Assembly (NCBI RefSeq): GCF_900187615.1
Contig: NZ_FYDO01000029.1
Coordinates: forward strand, 18,292 to 82,291
Length of the DNA: 64,000 nt
Origin: Pseudomonas sp. Irchel s3f7
GTDB lineage: Bacteria > Pseudomonadota > Gammaproteobacteria > Pseudomonadales > Pseudomonadaceae
Direction of reading: 5' to 3'
Below the pieces are notes generated by a model. The model was not told where the DNA came from and did no database searches. It saw nothing but the letters and a program-made list of their open reading frames with translations. Made by a program: the position numbers and the translations under genes. Each line of letters starts with the position of its first letter. Within the stretch, counting starts at the first letter, position 1. Positions 33,380 to 41,997 of this stretch are shown one piece after another.

Positions 33380-35104
33380 ATGAATAGATCCTCCGCGTTG
33401 CTCCTCGCTCTTGTCTTCCTCAGCGGCTGCCAGGCCTTGGCTCCCGTTTCGTCCGACGGTACGCCGCCGGCTGAAGACAGCGCGCCGGCCCCTGAAAAGC
33501 CCAAGGTCTACAGCTCGTTCAGCGAAGACACCGTCTTCAGCCTGCTGAGCGCGGAGCTGGCTGGCCAGCGCAATCGTTTCGACATTGCCCTGGACAACTA
33601 TGTGACCCAGGCCATCAAAACCCAGGATCCGGGCGTTTCCGAGCGGGCATTTCGCATTGCCGAGTACCTTGGCGCCGATCAGGCAGCCCTCGATACCGCG
33701 CTGATCTGGGCCAAAAACGCCCCGAACGACCTCGAGGCGCAACGCGCTGCGGCCGTACAACTGGCTCGCGCCGGGCGTTATGACGACTCCATGGTCTATA
33801 TGGAGAAAGTCCTGCTGGGCAAGGGCGATACCCATTTCGACTTCCTCGCGCTTGCGGCGGCCGACACCGATCAGGATACCCGCACCGGTCTGAAGAACAG
33901 CTTCGACCGACTGCTGCTGCGTCATCCGAACAACAGCCAGCTGATTTTCGGCAAGGCCTTGCTGATGCAGCAAGATGGCGACGCCAAAGGCGCATTGACC
34001 CTGCTCGAAGACAACCCGCCGGACGATGGCGAAATCGCCCCGATCCTGCTGCGCGCACGCCTGCTGCAGACCATGGGTCGCGGCGACGAAGCCCTGCCGC
34101 TGCTGAAAAAAAGCATCAAGAAGTACCCGGACGACAAACGCTTGCGCCTGACTTACGCACGCATGCTGGTCGAACAGGACCGCATGGACGACGCCAAAGC
34201 CGAATTCTCCAGCCTGGTTCAGCAATACCCGGACGACGACGATTTGCGTTATTCGCTGGCGCTGGTTTGCCTCGAAGCCAAGGCATGGGAAGAAGCCAAA
34301 GGCTACCTGGAAGACTTGATTGCCCGGGACAGCCACGTCGACTCCGCACACCTGAACCTCGGTCGCATCGCTGAAGAGCGCAACGACCCGCAAGGTGCAC
34401 TGATCGAGTACGACCAGGTCGGCCCGGGCAACGATTACCTGCCGGCACAATTGCGCCAGGCGGATATCCTGATGAACAACGGCAGGACCGCCGAAGCCCA
34501 ACGCAAGCTGGCAGCGGAGCGCGACGAACAACCGGATTACGTGATCCAGTTGTACCTGATCGAAGCTGAAACCCTGTCCGCCAACAATCAGGGCGACAAG
34601 GCCTGGAACGTGTTGCAACAAGCCCTGGAGAAATACCCGGACGATTTGAATCTGCTCTATACCCGGGCCATGCAGGCGGAAAAACGCAACGACCTGGCGC
34701 AGATGGAAAAGGACCTGCGGCAGATCATCAAACGCGACCCGGACAACGCCATGGCGCTGAACGCTCTCGGTTACACCCTGTCTGACAGGACGACGCGTTA
34801 CGCCGAAGCCAAGGCCCTGATCGAACAGGCCCACAAAATCAATCCCGAAGACCCGGCGGTCCTCGACAGCCTCGGCTGGGTCAATTTCCGCCTGGGCAAT
34901 TACGACGAAGCCGAGCGCCTGTTACGCCAAGCGCTGGAGCGCTTCCCCGATCAGGAAGTCGCCGCTCACCTGGGTGAAGTCCTGTGGGCCAATGGCAAGC
35001 AACGCGAAGCCAAACAGGTCTGGAGCAAATTCCTCAAGGAACAACCCGACAGCCCAACCCTGCGCGGTACCATCAAGCGCCTGACCGGATCAGAGACTCT
35101 TTAA
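33380..35104 (+). CDS. TPR-repeat lipoprotein
   Basis: The 574-residue protein starts MNRSSALLLALVFLSGCQAL with lipobox FLSGC at residue 17, so it is membrane-anchored. The rest is helical with many tetratricopeptide units, clearest at DALLPLLKKSIKKYPDDKRL-type repeats (seen GDEALPLLKKSIKKYPDD near 236), near 400 (DKAWNVLQQALEKYPDD) and at the C-terminus (YDEAERLLRQALERFPDQ, about 515). TPR proteins scaffold complexes; the partner is unknown. It is 4 bases upstream of lolB and corresponds in position to PA4667. Confidence 0.88.
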   Translation: MNRSSALLLALVFLSGCQALAPVSSDGTPPAEDSAPAPEKPKVYSSFSEDTVFSLLSAELAGQRNRFDIALDNYVTQAIKTQDPGVSERAFRIAEYLGADQAALDTALIWAKNAPNDLEAQRAAAVQLARAGRYDDSMVYMEKVLLGKGDTHFDFLALAAADTDQDTRTGLKNSFDRLLLRHPNNSQLIFGKALLMQQDGDAKGALTLLEDNPPDDGEIAPILLRARLLQTMGRGDEALPLLKKSIKKYPDDKRLRLTYARMLVEQDRMDDAKAEFSSLVQQYPDDDDLRYSLALVCLEAKAWEEAKGYLEDLIARDSHVDSAHLNLGRIAEERNDPQGALIEYDQVGPGNDYLPAQLRQADILMNNGRTAEAQRKLAAERDEQPDYVIQLYLIEAETLSANNQGDKAWNVLQQALEKYPDDLNLLYTRAMQAEKRNDLAQMEKDLRQIIKRDPDNAMALNALGYTLSDRTTRYAEAKALIEQAHKINPEDPAVLDSLGWVNFRLGNYDEAERLLRQALERFPDQEVAAHLGEVLWANGKQREAKQVWSKFLKEQPDSPTLRGTIKRLTGSETL

Positions 35105-35108
35105 AATC

Positions 35109-35726
35109 ATGTTTTTGCGCCACTTCATCGTTATCAGCTTCATCGCCCTGCTTGCCGGTTGCGCGGGTATCGGTCCACGCGAATCGGTCGAGGGTCACGG
35201 CGACCCGGCCCTTTGGCGCGAGCACAAACAGCAACTGACCAGCCTCGACGGCTGGCAGATCGACGGCAAGATCGGCATTCGCGCCCCCAAGGATTCAGGC
35301 AGCGGCACGCTGTTCTGGTTGCAGCGCCAGGATTACTACGACATCCGCCTCTCCGGCCCGCTGGGTCGCGGCGCGGCACGCCTGACCGGGCGCCCGGGAA
35401 AAGTGTCGCTGGAAGTCGCCAATCAGGGGCGCTACGAGGCGCCGAACCCGGAAATCCTGCTTGAAGAACAGATGGGCTGGAAATTGCCGGTGTCCAACCT
35501 GGCCTGGTGGGTGCGTGGGCTCCCCGCTCCCGACAGCAAAAGTCGCCTGACACTGGATGCCGACAGTCGCCTGGCCAGCCTCGAACAGGATGGCTGGAAG
35601 GTCCAATACACCTCGTACACGCAACAAAACGGTTTCTGGCTGCCCGAGCGCATCAAGCTGAGCGGCACCGACCTTGATGTCACGTTGGTGGTCAAGGTCT
35701 GGCAACCGCGCAAACTGGGGCAATGA
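35109..35726 (+). CDS. lolB: Outer-membrane lipoprotein receptor LolB
   Basis: The 205-residue lipoprotein (lipobox LLAGC at residue 18) accepts lipoproteins from LolA and inserts them into the outer membrane. Recognised by LDGWQIDGKIGIRAPKDSGSG (about 43-63, in parts), the later LPVSNLAWWVRGLPAP (about 125-140) and its place before ispE. It shares an operon with the TPR lipoprotein gene and ispE. Confidence 0.93.
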   Translation: MFLRHFIVISFIALLAGCAGIGPRESVEGHGDPALWREHKQQLTSLDGWQIDGKIGIRAPKDSGSGTLFWLQRQDYYDIRLSGPLGRGAARLTGRPGKVSLEVANQGRYEAPNPEILLEEQMGWKLPVSNLAWWVRGLPAPDSKSRLTLDADSRLASLEQDGWKVQYTSYTQQNGFWLPERIKLSGTDLDVTLVVKVWQPRKLGQ

Positions 35727-35727
35727 C

Positions 35728-36579
35728 ATGCCGGCCAACCGCCTGACCCTGCCCTCCCCGGCCAAACTCAATTTGATGCTGCACATTCTCGGTCGCCGTG
35801 AAGACGGCTACCACGAATTGCAGACAATGTTTCAGTTCCTCGATTACGGTGACGAAATCACCTACGCACGACGCGATGACGGTGTCATTCAACTGCACAC
35901 CGAATTCGAGGGCGTCCCCCACGACAGCAACCTGATCGTCAAAGCGGCCAGACAACTTCAGGAACAATCCGGTTGCTCGCTGGGCGTCGACATCTGGATC
36001 GAGAAAATCCTGCCCATGGGCGGCGGCATCGGTGGCGGCAGTTCGAATGCGGCAACGACGCTGCTCGGACTCAATCATCTCTGGCACCTGGGCTGGGACG
36101 AGGACCGGCTGGCCGCACTGGGTTTGACACTGGGCGCCGACGTTCCGGTTTTCGTGCGTGGCCATGCGGCTTTCGCCGAAGGTGTTGGCGAGAAACTGAC
36201 CCCTGTTGACCCGGAAGAACCGTGGTATCTCGTGCTCGTACCGCAAGTCTCTGTTAGTACGGCAGAAATTTTTTCAGATCCGTTGTTGACACGTAACACT
36301 CCTCCCATTAAAGTGCGCCCCGTTCCCAAGGGAAACAGTCGAAATGACTGCTTGCCGGTGGTAACAAGGCGTTATCCAGAAGTACGTAACGCTTTGAATT
36401 TGTTAGGTAAATTTACCGAAGCAAAACTCACCGGAACTGGAAGTTGTGTGTTTGGGGGCTTCCCAAGCAAAGCTGAAGCTGATAAAGTCTCGGCCCTTCT
36501 TACAGAGACCCTTACAGGGTTTGTAGCAAAAGGAAGCAACGTTTCGATGTTGCATCGCAAGCTGCAAAGTCTGCTCTAA
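35728..36579 (+). CDS. ispE: 4-diphosphocytidyl-2-C-methyl-D-erythritol kinase
   Basis: The 283-residue GHMP kinase phosphorylates CDP-ME in the MEP isoprenoid pathway. N-terminal LPSPAKLNLMLHILGRREDGYHEL and the ATP loop PMGGGIGGGSSNAATTLLGL (about 93-112) identify it; TGTGSCVFGGF is near 234. ATG 35728 follows the lolB stop by one base. The last 80 or so codons use more A/T-ending codons than the rest, and a sigma70-like promoter lies at 36286-36314 inside the gene. Confidence 0.95.
   Translation: MPANRLTLPSPAKLNLMLHILGRREDGYHELQTMFQFLDYGDEITYARRDDGVIQLHTEFEGVPHDSNLIVKAARQLQEQSGCSLGVDIWIEKILPMGGGIGGGSSNAATTLLGLNHLWHLGWDEDRLAALGLTLGADVPVFVRGHAAFAEGVGEKLTPVDPEEPWYLVLVPQVSVSTAEIFSDPLLTRNTPPIKVRPVPKGNSRNDCLPVVTRRYPEVRNALNLLGKFTEAKLTGTGSCVFGGFPSKAEADKVSALLTETLTGFVAKGSNVSMLHRKLQSLL
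36286..36314 (+). promoter_or_regulatory. Sigma70-like promoter inside ispE for tRNA-Gln/prs
   Basis: TTGACA (36286-36291), 17 bases, TAAAGT (36309-36314): a perfect -35 and a 4/6 -10. It is 300 bases before tRNA-Gln and would allow tRNA-Gln and prs to be transcribed apart from lolB-ispE. Confidence 0.55.
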
Positions 36580-36615
36580 AGGAACCGATTACTGGGTAAT
36601 CGTTGCAACAGATAC

Positions 36616-36690
36616 AGGGGCGTCGCCAAGCGGTAAGGCAGCAGGTTTTGATCCTGCCATGCGTTGGTTCGAATCCAGCCGCCCCTGCCA
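36616..36690 (+). tRNA. tRNA-Gln (anticodon TTG)
   Basis: The acceptor stem AGGGGCG pairs with CGCCCCT, the anticodon stem GCAGG/CCTGC carries TTG at 36648-36650, the T arm is GTTGG-TTCGAAT-CCAGC, and CCA is encoded at 36688-36690. Located between ispE and prs as in other pseudomonads. Confidence 0.97.
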
Positions 36691-36735
36691 TTTTCTATAC
36701 TCATCCAGGTTACCCTCAGCCTCTAGGTACTGCGC

Positions 36736-37677
36736 GTGTCCAAGATGATGGTCTTTACGGGGAACGCTAACCCCGATCTGGCTCGACGTGTCGTACGTCA
36801 GCTGCATATCCCTCTCGGTGACATCTCTGTCGGTAAGTTTTCCGACGGCGAAATCACAGCCGAGATCAATGAAAACGTCCGCGGTAAAGACGTCTTCATT
36901 ATTCAGCCGACTTGCGCTCCGACCAACGATAACCTGATGGAACTGGTAGTGATGGCTGATGCCTTCCGCCGCTCCTCGGCTACTCGTATCACTGCTGTTA
37001 TTCCTTACTTTGGTTATGCCCGTCAGGATCGCCGTCCGCGTTCCGCACGTGTGGCTATCAGCGCGAAAGTCGTTGCTGACATGCTTACCGTAGTCGGCAT
37101 CGACCGTGTTCTCACGGTTGATCTGCATGCTGACCAAATCCAGGGTTTCTTCGATATTCCGGTAGATAACATCTACGGCTCCCCGGTTCTGGTGGATGAC
37201 ATTGAAGATCAGCGCTTCGAAAACCTGATGATCGTATCCCCGGACATTGGTGGCGTCGTGCGTGCACGTGCCGTTGCCAAATCCCTGGGCGTAGATCTCG
37301 GGATCATCGACAAACGCCGTGAGAAAGCCAATCACTCTGAAGTGATGCATATCATCGGTGATGTCGAAGGGCGTACCTGTATTCTGGTCGATGACATGGT
37401 CGATACCGCCGGCACTTTGTGCCACGCGGCAAAGGCCTTGAAAGAGCATGGCGCTGCCAAGGTTTTCGCTTACTGCACGCACCCTGTGCTGTCCGGTCGG
37501 GCGATCGAAAACATTGAAAATTCCGTGCTGGACGAGCTGGTGGTGACCAACACCATCCCGCTGTCCGCTGCAGCACAAGCCTGTGCGCGTATCCGCCAAC
37601 TGGATATCGCACCGGTAGTTGCCGAGGCGGTCCGCCGCATCAGCAATGAAGAATCGATCAGTGCGATGTTCCGCTAA
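36736..37677 (+). CDS. prs: Ribose-phosphate pyrophosphokinase
   Basis: The 313-residue enzyme makes PRPP for purine, pyrimidine, His and Trp synthesis. N-terminal MVFTGNANPDLARRVVRQL, the KFSDGEI motif, and the PRPP-binding loop CILVDDMVDTAGTLCHAA (about 215-232) are present. The start is GTG 36736, giving MSKMMVFTGN; ATG codons four and five residues in are alternatives. The codon use is rich in T-ending codons, typical of a highly expressed gene in this GC-rich genome. A strong terminator follows. Confidence 0.96.
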   Translation: MSKMMVFTGNANPDLARRVVRQLHIPLGDISVGKFSDGEITAEINENVRGKDVFIIQPTCAPTNDNLMELVVMADAFRRSSATRITAVIPYFGYARQDRRPRSARVAISAKVVADMLTVVGIDRVLTVDLHADQIQGFFDIPVDNIYGSPVLVDDIEDQRFENLMIVSPDIGGVVRARAVAKSLGVDLGIIDKRREKANHSEVMHIIGDVEGRTCILVDDMVDTAGTLCHAAKALKEHGAAKVFAYCTHPVLSGRAIENIENSVLDELVVTNTIPLSAAAQACARIRQLDIAPVVAEAVRRISNEESISAMFR

Positions 37678-37710
37678 GGGCCCTGCCCTTCTCGAAATGT
37701 CTCGTTGACG

Positions 37711-37754
37711 AAAAGCGCCCCGCCCCGGCATTCCTGTCGGGGCGGGGCTTTTTT
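37711..37754 (+). terminator. Rho-independent terminator of prs
   Basis: The stem GCCCCGCCCC/GGGGCGGGGC with an A-run before and TTTTTT after; about 15 pairs in total. Confidence 0.92.
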
Positions 37755-37819
37755 GCCCATATCGCCTTTAGCGCTGGTCGCAAACGCTGGGGCGAGTGTG
37801 GTTATTTTGGAGATACAAC

Positions 37820-38419
37820 ATGAACGATTTTACCCTGAATGCTGAAGTGCGTTCCGACCTGGGGAAAGGTGCGAGCCGCCGCCTGCGTCGTCTCGCCGCC
37901 CTGGTTCCAGCTGTAGTTTACGGTGGCGAAAAAGCCCCTGAATCCATCAGCATGCTGGCCAAAGAAGTTGCCAAACTGCTCGAAAACGAAGCGGCTTACA
38001 GCCACATCATCGAGCTGAACGTTGGTGGCACCAAGCAGAACGTCGTGATCAAAGCCCTGCAGCGTCACCCGGCCAAAGGCCACGTGATGCACGCTGACTT
38101 CGTACGCGTAGTCGCTGGCCAGAAACTGACCGCTATCGTTCCAGTGCACTTCATCAACGAAGAAGCACCGACCAAGAAAGGCGGCGAAATCTCGCACGTT
38201 GTTGCAGAGATCGAAGTTTCCTGCCTGCCGAAAGATCTGCCTGAGTTCATCGAAGTCGACCTGGCTAACGCTGAAATCGGTTCGATCATTCACCTGTCGG
38301 ACCTCAAAGCCCCTAAAGGCGTTGAGTTTGTTGCTCTGGCACACGGCGATGACAAGGCTGTTGCCAACGTCCACGCTCCACGTGTTGCTCCAGAAGCTGC
38401 AGAAGGCGCTGCAGAGTAA
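37820..38419 (+). CDS. rplY: 50S ribosomal protein L25 (general stress protein CTC type)
   Basis: The 199-residue protein begins MNDFTLNAEVRSDLGKGASRRLRR, the long CTC form with a 5S rRNA-binding N-terminal domain (about 1-95) and a C-terminal beta domain (about 96-185). ATG 37820 follows TTGGAGATACAAC. The long form is normal for pseudomonads. Confidence 0.95.
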   Translation: MNDFTLNAEVRSDLGKGASRRLRRLAALVPAVVYGGEKAPESISMLAKEVAKLLENEAAYSHIIELNVGGTKQNVVIKALQRHPAKGHVMHADFVRVVAGQKLTAIVPVHFINEEAPTKKGGEISHVVAEIEVSCLPKDLPEFIEVDLANAEIGSIIHLSDLKAPKGVEFVALAHGDDKAVANVHAPRVAPEAAEGAAE

Positions 38420-38447
38420 TTTTACTCTGTACGCCGGAGTGATCGGA

Positions 38448-38559
38448 AACATCGCGGACTAGAGCGTAGCGAGAAAGCGGGCGAGAACGCGGAGTTTACA
38501 TCATGGTAAATGAGCAATTTTCGTCCACTTTCGCCGCTCTCCCTAATTGCGGCGATGTT
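38448..38559. repeat. MITE-like imperfect palindrome between rplY and pth
   Basis: A 112-base element with 8-base terminal arms AACATCGC (38448-38455) and GCGATGTT (38552-38559). Inside, GAGCGTAGCGAGAAAGCGGG on the left faces the complement of TTTCGCCGCTCTCCC on the right, with a central palindrome TTTACATCATGGTAAA at 38497-38512. The whole can fold into one long hairpin. It resembles REP or MITE-type pseudomonad elements, and no coding frame is credible. Confidence 0.55.
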
Positions 38560-38588
38560 ATCCACCACTCCAAGGAAGGGCCCCTATC

Positions 38589-39173
38589 GTGACTGCCATC
38601 AAACTGATCGTTGGCCTGGGTAATCCAGGTGCTGAATACGAACAGACCCGGCATAACGCAGGGGCCCTTTTTGTTGAGCGCATCGCGAACGCACAAGGCG
38701 TAAACCTTGTGGCGGACCGCAAATATTTTGGCCTGACCGGGCGCTACTCGCACCAGGGTCAGGATGTTCGTCTGCTGATTCCCACCACGTACATGAACCG
38801 CAGCGGCCAGGCCGTCGCGGCACTCGCCGGTTTCTTCCGCATCAAGCCTGAAGAAATCCTCGTGGCACATGACGAACTCGACCTGCCACCCGGCGTTGCC
38901 AAGCTCAAGCAGGGCGGCGGCCATGGCGGTCATAACGGGTTGCGCGACATCATTGCGCAACTGGGCAATCAGAATACGTTCTACCGTCTGCGGCTTGGCA
39001 TCGGCCACCCGGGCGTCGCCAGTATGGTTTCAAATTTCGTCCTGGGTCGTGCGCCACGCGCCGAACAGGAAAAACTCGATGCCAGCATCGACTTTGCCCT
39101 CGGCGTGCTGCCGGATATCCTCGCCGGGGAATGGAACCGCGCGATGAAAAACCTGCACAGCCAGAAGGCCTGA
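38589..39173 (+). CDS. pth: Peptidyl-tRNA hydrolase
   Basis: The 194-residue enzyme recycles peptidyl-tRNA. N-terminal IKLIVGLGNPGAEYEQTRHN (about 4-23) has the catalytic His, and LLIPTTYMNRSGQAV and HDELDLPPG follow. The start is GTG 38589, 8 bases after GGAAGGG; the ORF extending upstream is not supported. Confidence 0.95.
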   Translation: MTAIKLIVGLGNPGAEYEQTRHNAGALFVERIANAQGVNLVADRKYFGLTGRYSHQGQDVRLLIPTTYMNRSGQAVAALAGFFRIKPEEILVAHDELDLPPGVAKLKQGGGHGGHNGLRDIIAQLGNQNTFYRLRLGIGHPGVASMVSNFVLGRAPRAEQEKLDASIDFALGVLPDILAGEWNRAMKNLHSQKA

Positions 39174-39195
39174 CTCTTATCCGAGGGGAAACACC

Positions 39196-40296
39196 ATGGG
39201 ATTCAATTGCGGCATCGTCGGCCTGCCTAACGTCGGCAAGTCCACCCTGTTCAACGCCCTGACCAAATCCGGTATCGCGGCCGAGAACTTCCCCTTCTGC
39301 ACCATCGAGCCGAACAGCGGCATCGTGCCGATGCCGGATCCGCGCCTGGAAGCCTTGGCAGCCATCGTCAATCCGAAGCGCATCCTGCCGACCACCATGG
39401 AATTCGTCGATATCGCGGGCCTGGTTGCCGGCGCGTCGAAAGGTGAAGGCCTGGGCAACAAGTTTTTGGCCAACATCCGTGAAACCGATGCCATCGCCCA
39501 TGTGGTCCGCTGCTTCGAAGACGAGAACGTGATTCACGTCTCCAACAGCGTCGATCCGAAACGCGACATCGAAATCATCGACCTGGAACTGATCTTCGCC
39601 GACCTCGACAGCTGCGAGAAGCAACTGCAGAAAGTCGCGCGCAATGCCAAGGGCGGTGACAAGGATGCAGTGGTCCAGAAAGGCCTGCTGGAGCAATTGA
39701 TCGCTCACTTCACCGAAGGCAAGCCTGCGCGCAGCCTGATGAAGAACCTGAGCACCGACGAGAAAGCGGTGATCAAGGGTTTCCACCTGCTGACCACCAA
39801 ACCGGTCATGTACATCGCCAACGTCGCTGAAGACGGTTTCGAGAACAACCCGCACCTGGACGTTGTTCGCGCCATCGCCGAAGAAGAAGGCGCCGTGGTT
39901 GTACCCGTGTGCAACAAGATCGAAGCGGAAATCGCCGAGCTCGATGACGGCGAAGAGAAAGACATGTTCCTCGAAGCCCTGGGCCTCGAAGAGCCTGGCC
40001 TGAACCGCGTGATCCGCGCCGGTTACGAAATGCTGCACCTGCAAACCTACTTCACCGCCGGTGTCGAAGAAGTCCGCGCCTGGACCGTCCGCGTCGGTGC
40101 CACCGCACCACAAGCCGCTGGCGTGATCCACACCGACTTCGAAAAAGGCTTCATCCGCGCCGAAGTGATCGCCTACAACGACTTCATCCAGTACAAGGGC
40201 GAAGCCGGTACCAAAGAAGCCGGTAAATGGCGTCTGGAAGGCAAGGACTACATCGTTAAAGACGGCGACGTGATGCACTTCCGTTTCAACGTGTAA
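39196..40296 (+). CDS. ychF: Redox-regulated ATPase YchF (Obg family)
   Basis: The 366-residue P-loop protein has Walker A GLPNVGKSTLFNAL (about 8-21), the DIAGLVAGASKGEGLGN switch II (about 70-86) and a C-terminal TGS domain (about 280-363). The family binds ATP rather than GTP and acts at the ribosome. A coupled unit with pth (22-base gap) and a terminator after the stop. Confidence 0.96.
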   Translation: MGFNCGIVGLPNVGKSTLFNALTKSGIAAENFPFCTIEPNSGIVPMPDPRLEALAAIVNPKRILPTTMEFVDIAGLVAGASKGEGLGNKFLANIRETDAIAHVVRCFEDENVIHVSNSVDPKRDIEIIDLELIFADLDSCEKQLQKVARNAKGGDKDAVVQKGLLEQLIAHFTEGKPARSLMKNLSTDEKAVIKGFHLLTTKPVMYIANVAEDGFENNPHLDVVRAIAEEEGAVVVPVCNKIEAEIAELDDGEEKDMFLEALGLEEPGLNRVIRAGYEMLHLQTYFTAGVEEVRAWTVRVGATAPQAAGVIHTDFEKGFIRAEVIAYNDFIQYKGEAGTKEAGKWRLEGKDYIVKDGDVMHFRFNV

Positions 40297-40307
40297 GCCA
40301 CACGCCC

Positions 40308-40342
40308 AAGAAAAAGCCGCGTTTGATACGCGGCTTTTTCTT
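40308..40342 (+). terminator. Rho-independent terminator of ychF
   Basis: AAGAAAAAGCCGCG / CGCGGCTTTTTCTT with a short loop; A-run and T-run make it usable in both directions (it also faces the minus-strand MFS gene). Confidence 0.92.
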
Positions 40343-40353
40343 GCATGGAATTC

Positions 40354-40441
40354 CTGTAGGAGCCGGCTTGCTGGCGAAGAACGATAACGCGGTATCAGGT
40401 AGACCGCAGCGCAGCTATCGCCAGCAAGCCGGCTCCTACAG
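40354..40441. repeat. REP pair (GTAGGAGCCGGC class)
   Basis: CTGTAGGAGCCGGCTTGCTG and CAGCAAGCCGGCTCCTACAG are inverse copies about 50 bases apart, between the convergent ychF and MFS genes. Confidence 0.85.
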
Positions 40442-40447
40442 GGTGAT

Positions 40448-41665
40448 TCAGGCTTTTTTTGTTCTAGGCAGGAAAATCGCCAGCACGCCCAGCAACGGCA
40501 AAAACGAACACAGGAAATACACGTACTCGATGCCGTGAATATCCGCCAGATGCCCCAGCAACGCCGCGCCAATCCCGCCAAAACCAAACATCAAACCGAA
40601 GAATATCCCGGCAATCATCCCGACATTGCCCGGCACCAGTTCCTGGGCGTACACAACAATCGCCGAGAACGCCGAGGCGAGGATGAAGCCGATGACCACG
40701 CTCAGAACACTGGTCCAGAACAGGTCGACATGGGGCAGCAACAACGTGAATGGCGCGACGCCGAGGATCGAGAACCAGATCACCGCCTTACGCCCGATCT
40801 TGTCGCCGATCGGCCCACCGAAGAAGGTCCCCGCCGCCACCGCGCCGAGAAACAGGAACAGATGCAATTGCGAACTGGCCACCGACAGATCGAACTTCTC
40901 GATCAGGTAAAAGGTGAAATAACTGGTGAGGCTGGACATGTAGAAGTACTTGGAGAACACCAGCAACCCGAGCACCACCAGCGCACTGGTCACGCGCCCC
41001 TTGGACAAGCCGTGAGTCGCCGCCTGGCCCTGCTTTAGCTTGAACAGGTTCAAGTGATCGGCGTACCAGCGACTGATGCGGTACAGCACGAACAGCGCAA
41101 ACACCGCGAACAACCCGAACCACGCCACATGACCCTGGCCGTAAGGAATGATGATCGCCGCCGCCAGCAATGGACCGAGTGCCGACCCCGCGTTACCGCC
41201 CACCTGAAAAGTCGATTGCGCCAACCCGAAGCGCCCGCCCGAGGCCAGTCGCGCCACACGGGACGCTTCCGGGTGAAAGGTCGACGAGCCGATGCCGATC
41301 AACCCTGCCGCGAGCAGGATCATCGGGAAGCTGCCCACCACCGACATCATCACAATCCCGACCAAAGTGCAGACGGTCCCGGCCGGCAGTAGCCACGGCT
41401 TGGGATGGCGGTCGGTGTGGTAGCCCACCCAAGGCTGCAGCAGCGAGGCGGTCAGTTGAAACGTCAGGGTGATCAGCCCGACCTGGGTGAACGTCAGGCC
41501 GTAGTTGGCTTTGAGCATTGGATAGATCGACGGCAGCACTGACTGAATCAAGTCGTTGATCAAATGCGCCAGCGCCACCGCGCCGATGATGCGCATGACC
41601 AAAGGGCTGCTTTGAGGAGAAGCGGACGCCGGCACTGAACCGGTCTGGGCATTGCTGATAGCCAT
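40448..41665 (-). CDS. MFS transporter, Fsr (fosmidomycin resistance) type
   Basis: The 405-residue protein has 12 membrane segments and a GLFAVFALFVLYRIS-like cytoplasmic loop in the middle. LAHLINDLIQSVLPSIYPMLK near residue 35 and YHTDRHPKP (loop 2-3) resemble Fsr/fosmidomycin resistance exporters. The substrate is unknown. ATG 41665 follows TTGGAAACTTTC; the frame extends 15 codons further without a good site. Confidence 0.85.
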   Translation of the reverse strand: MAISNAQTGSVPASASPQSSPLVMRIIGAVALAHLINDLIQSVLPSIYPMLKANYGLTFTQVGLITLTFQLTASLLQPWVGYHTDRHPKPWLLPAGTVCTLVGIVMMSVVGSFPMILLAAGLIGIGSSTFHPEASRVARLASGGRFGLAQSTFQVGGNAGSALGPLLAAAIIIPYGQGHVAWFGLFAVFALFVLYRISRWYADHLNLFKLKQGQAATHGLSKGRVTSALVVLGLLVFSKYFYMSSLTSYFTFYLIEKFDLSVASSQLHLFLFLGAVAAGTFFGGPIGDKIGRKAVIWFSILGVAPFTLLLPHVDLFWTSVLSVVIGFILASAFSAIVVYAQELVPGNVGMIAGIFFGLMFGFGGIGAALLGHLADIHGIEYVYFLCSFLPLLGVLAIFLPRTKKA

Positions 41666-41997
41666 GAAAGTTTCCAAACAACAGAGGGGTGCAAACGGGC
41701 AGGTCGCCAATGTGCCATTTTTCAGTGCAGCAACGCCATCCCCTTAGCCTGCTAACGACCTTGTATTTCACTTCGCAATAGCTAGTAGCGCAGTGCCATG
41801 GTCTGAATCTTGCCTTGCTTGTCTGCTTCAACGCGGCCTCCTTACAAAGGGGGCCGAGAATGGGAAGTTTCGCCACAGAGTCGGCCTACAGAGCTGGCGA
41901 GGGTGAACTTTCGAGGCCTTTTAAAGGGCACTAGCCGGGGATCGCAATGACCACGGCGCACGCCAATGGTGCGTGGTGTCCAGAGGAGTCATGGGGC
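41666..41997. other. Divergent promoter region between the MFS gene and the chemoreceptor gene
   Basis: No gene is credible in these 332 bases. A hairpin GGCCTCCTT-ACA-AAGGGGGCC lies at 41836-41856. The right 50 bases are the in-frame extension of the chemoreceptor frame, which I regard as untranslated. Confidence 0.55.

Noticed and set aside
33317..34834. A 505-codon minus-strand frame opposite the TPR lipoprotein gene
   Set aside because: Antisense shadow of repeat-rich coding sequence, with no start signal.
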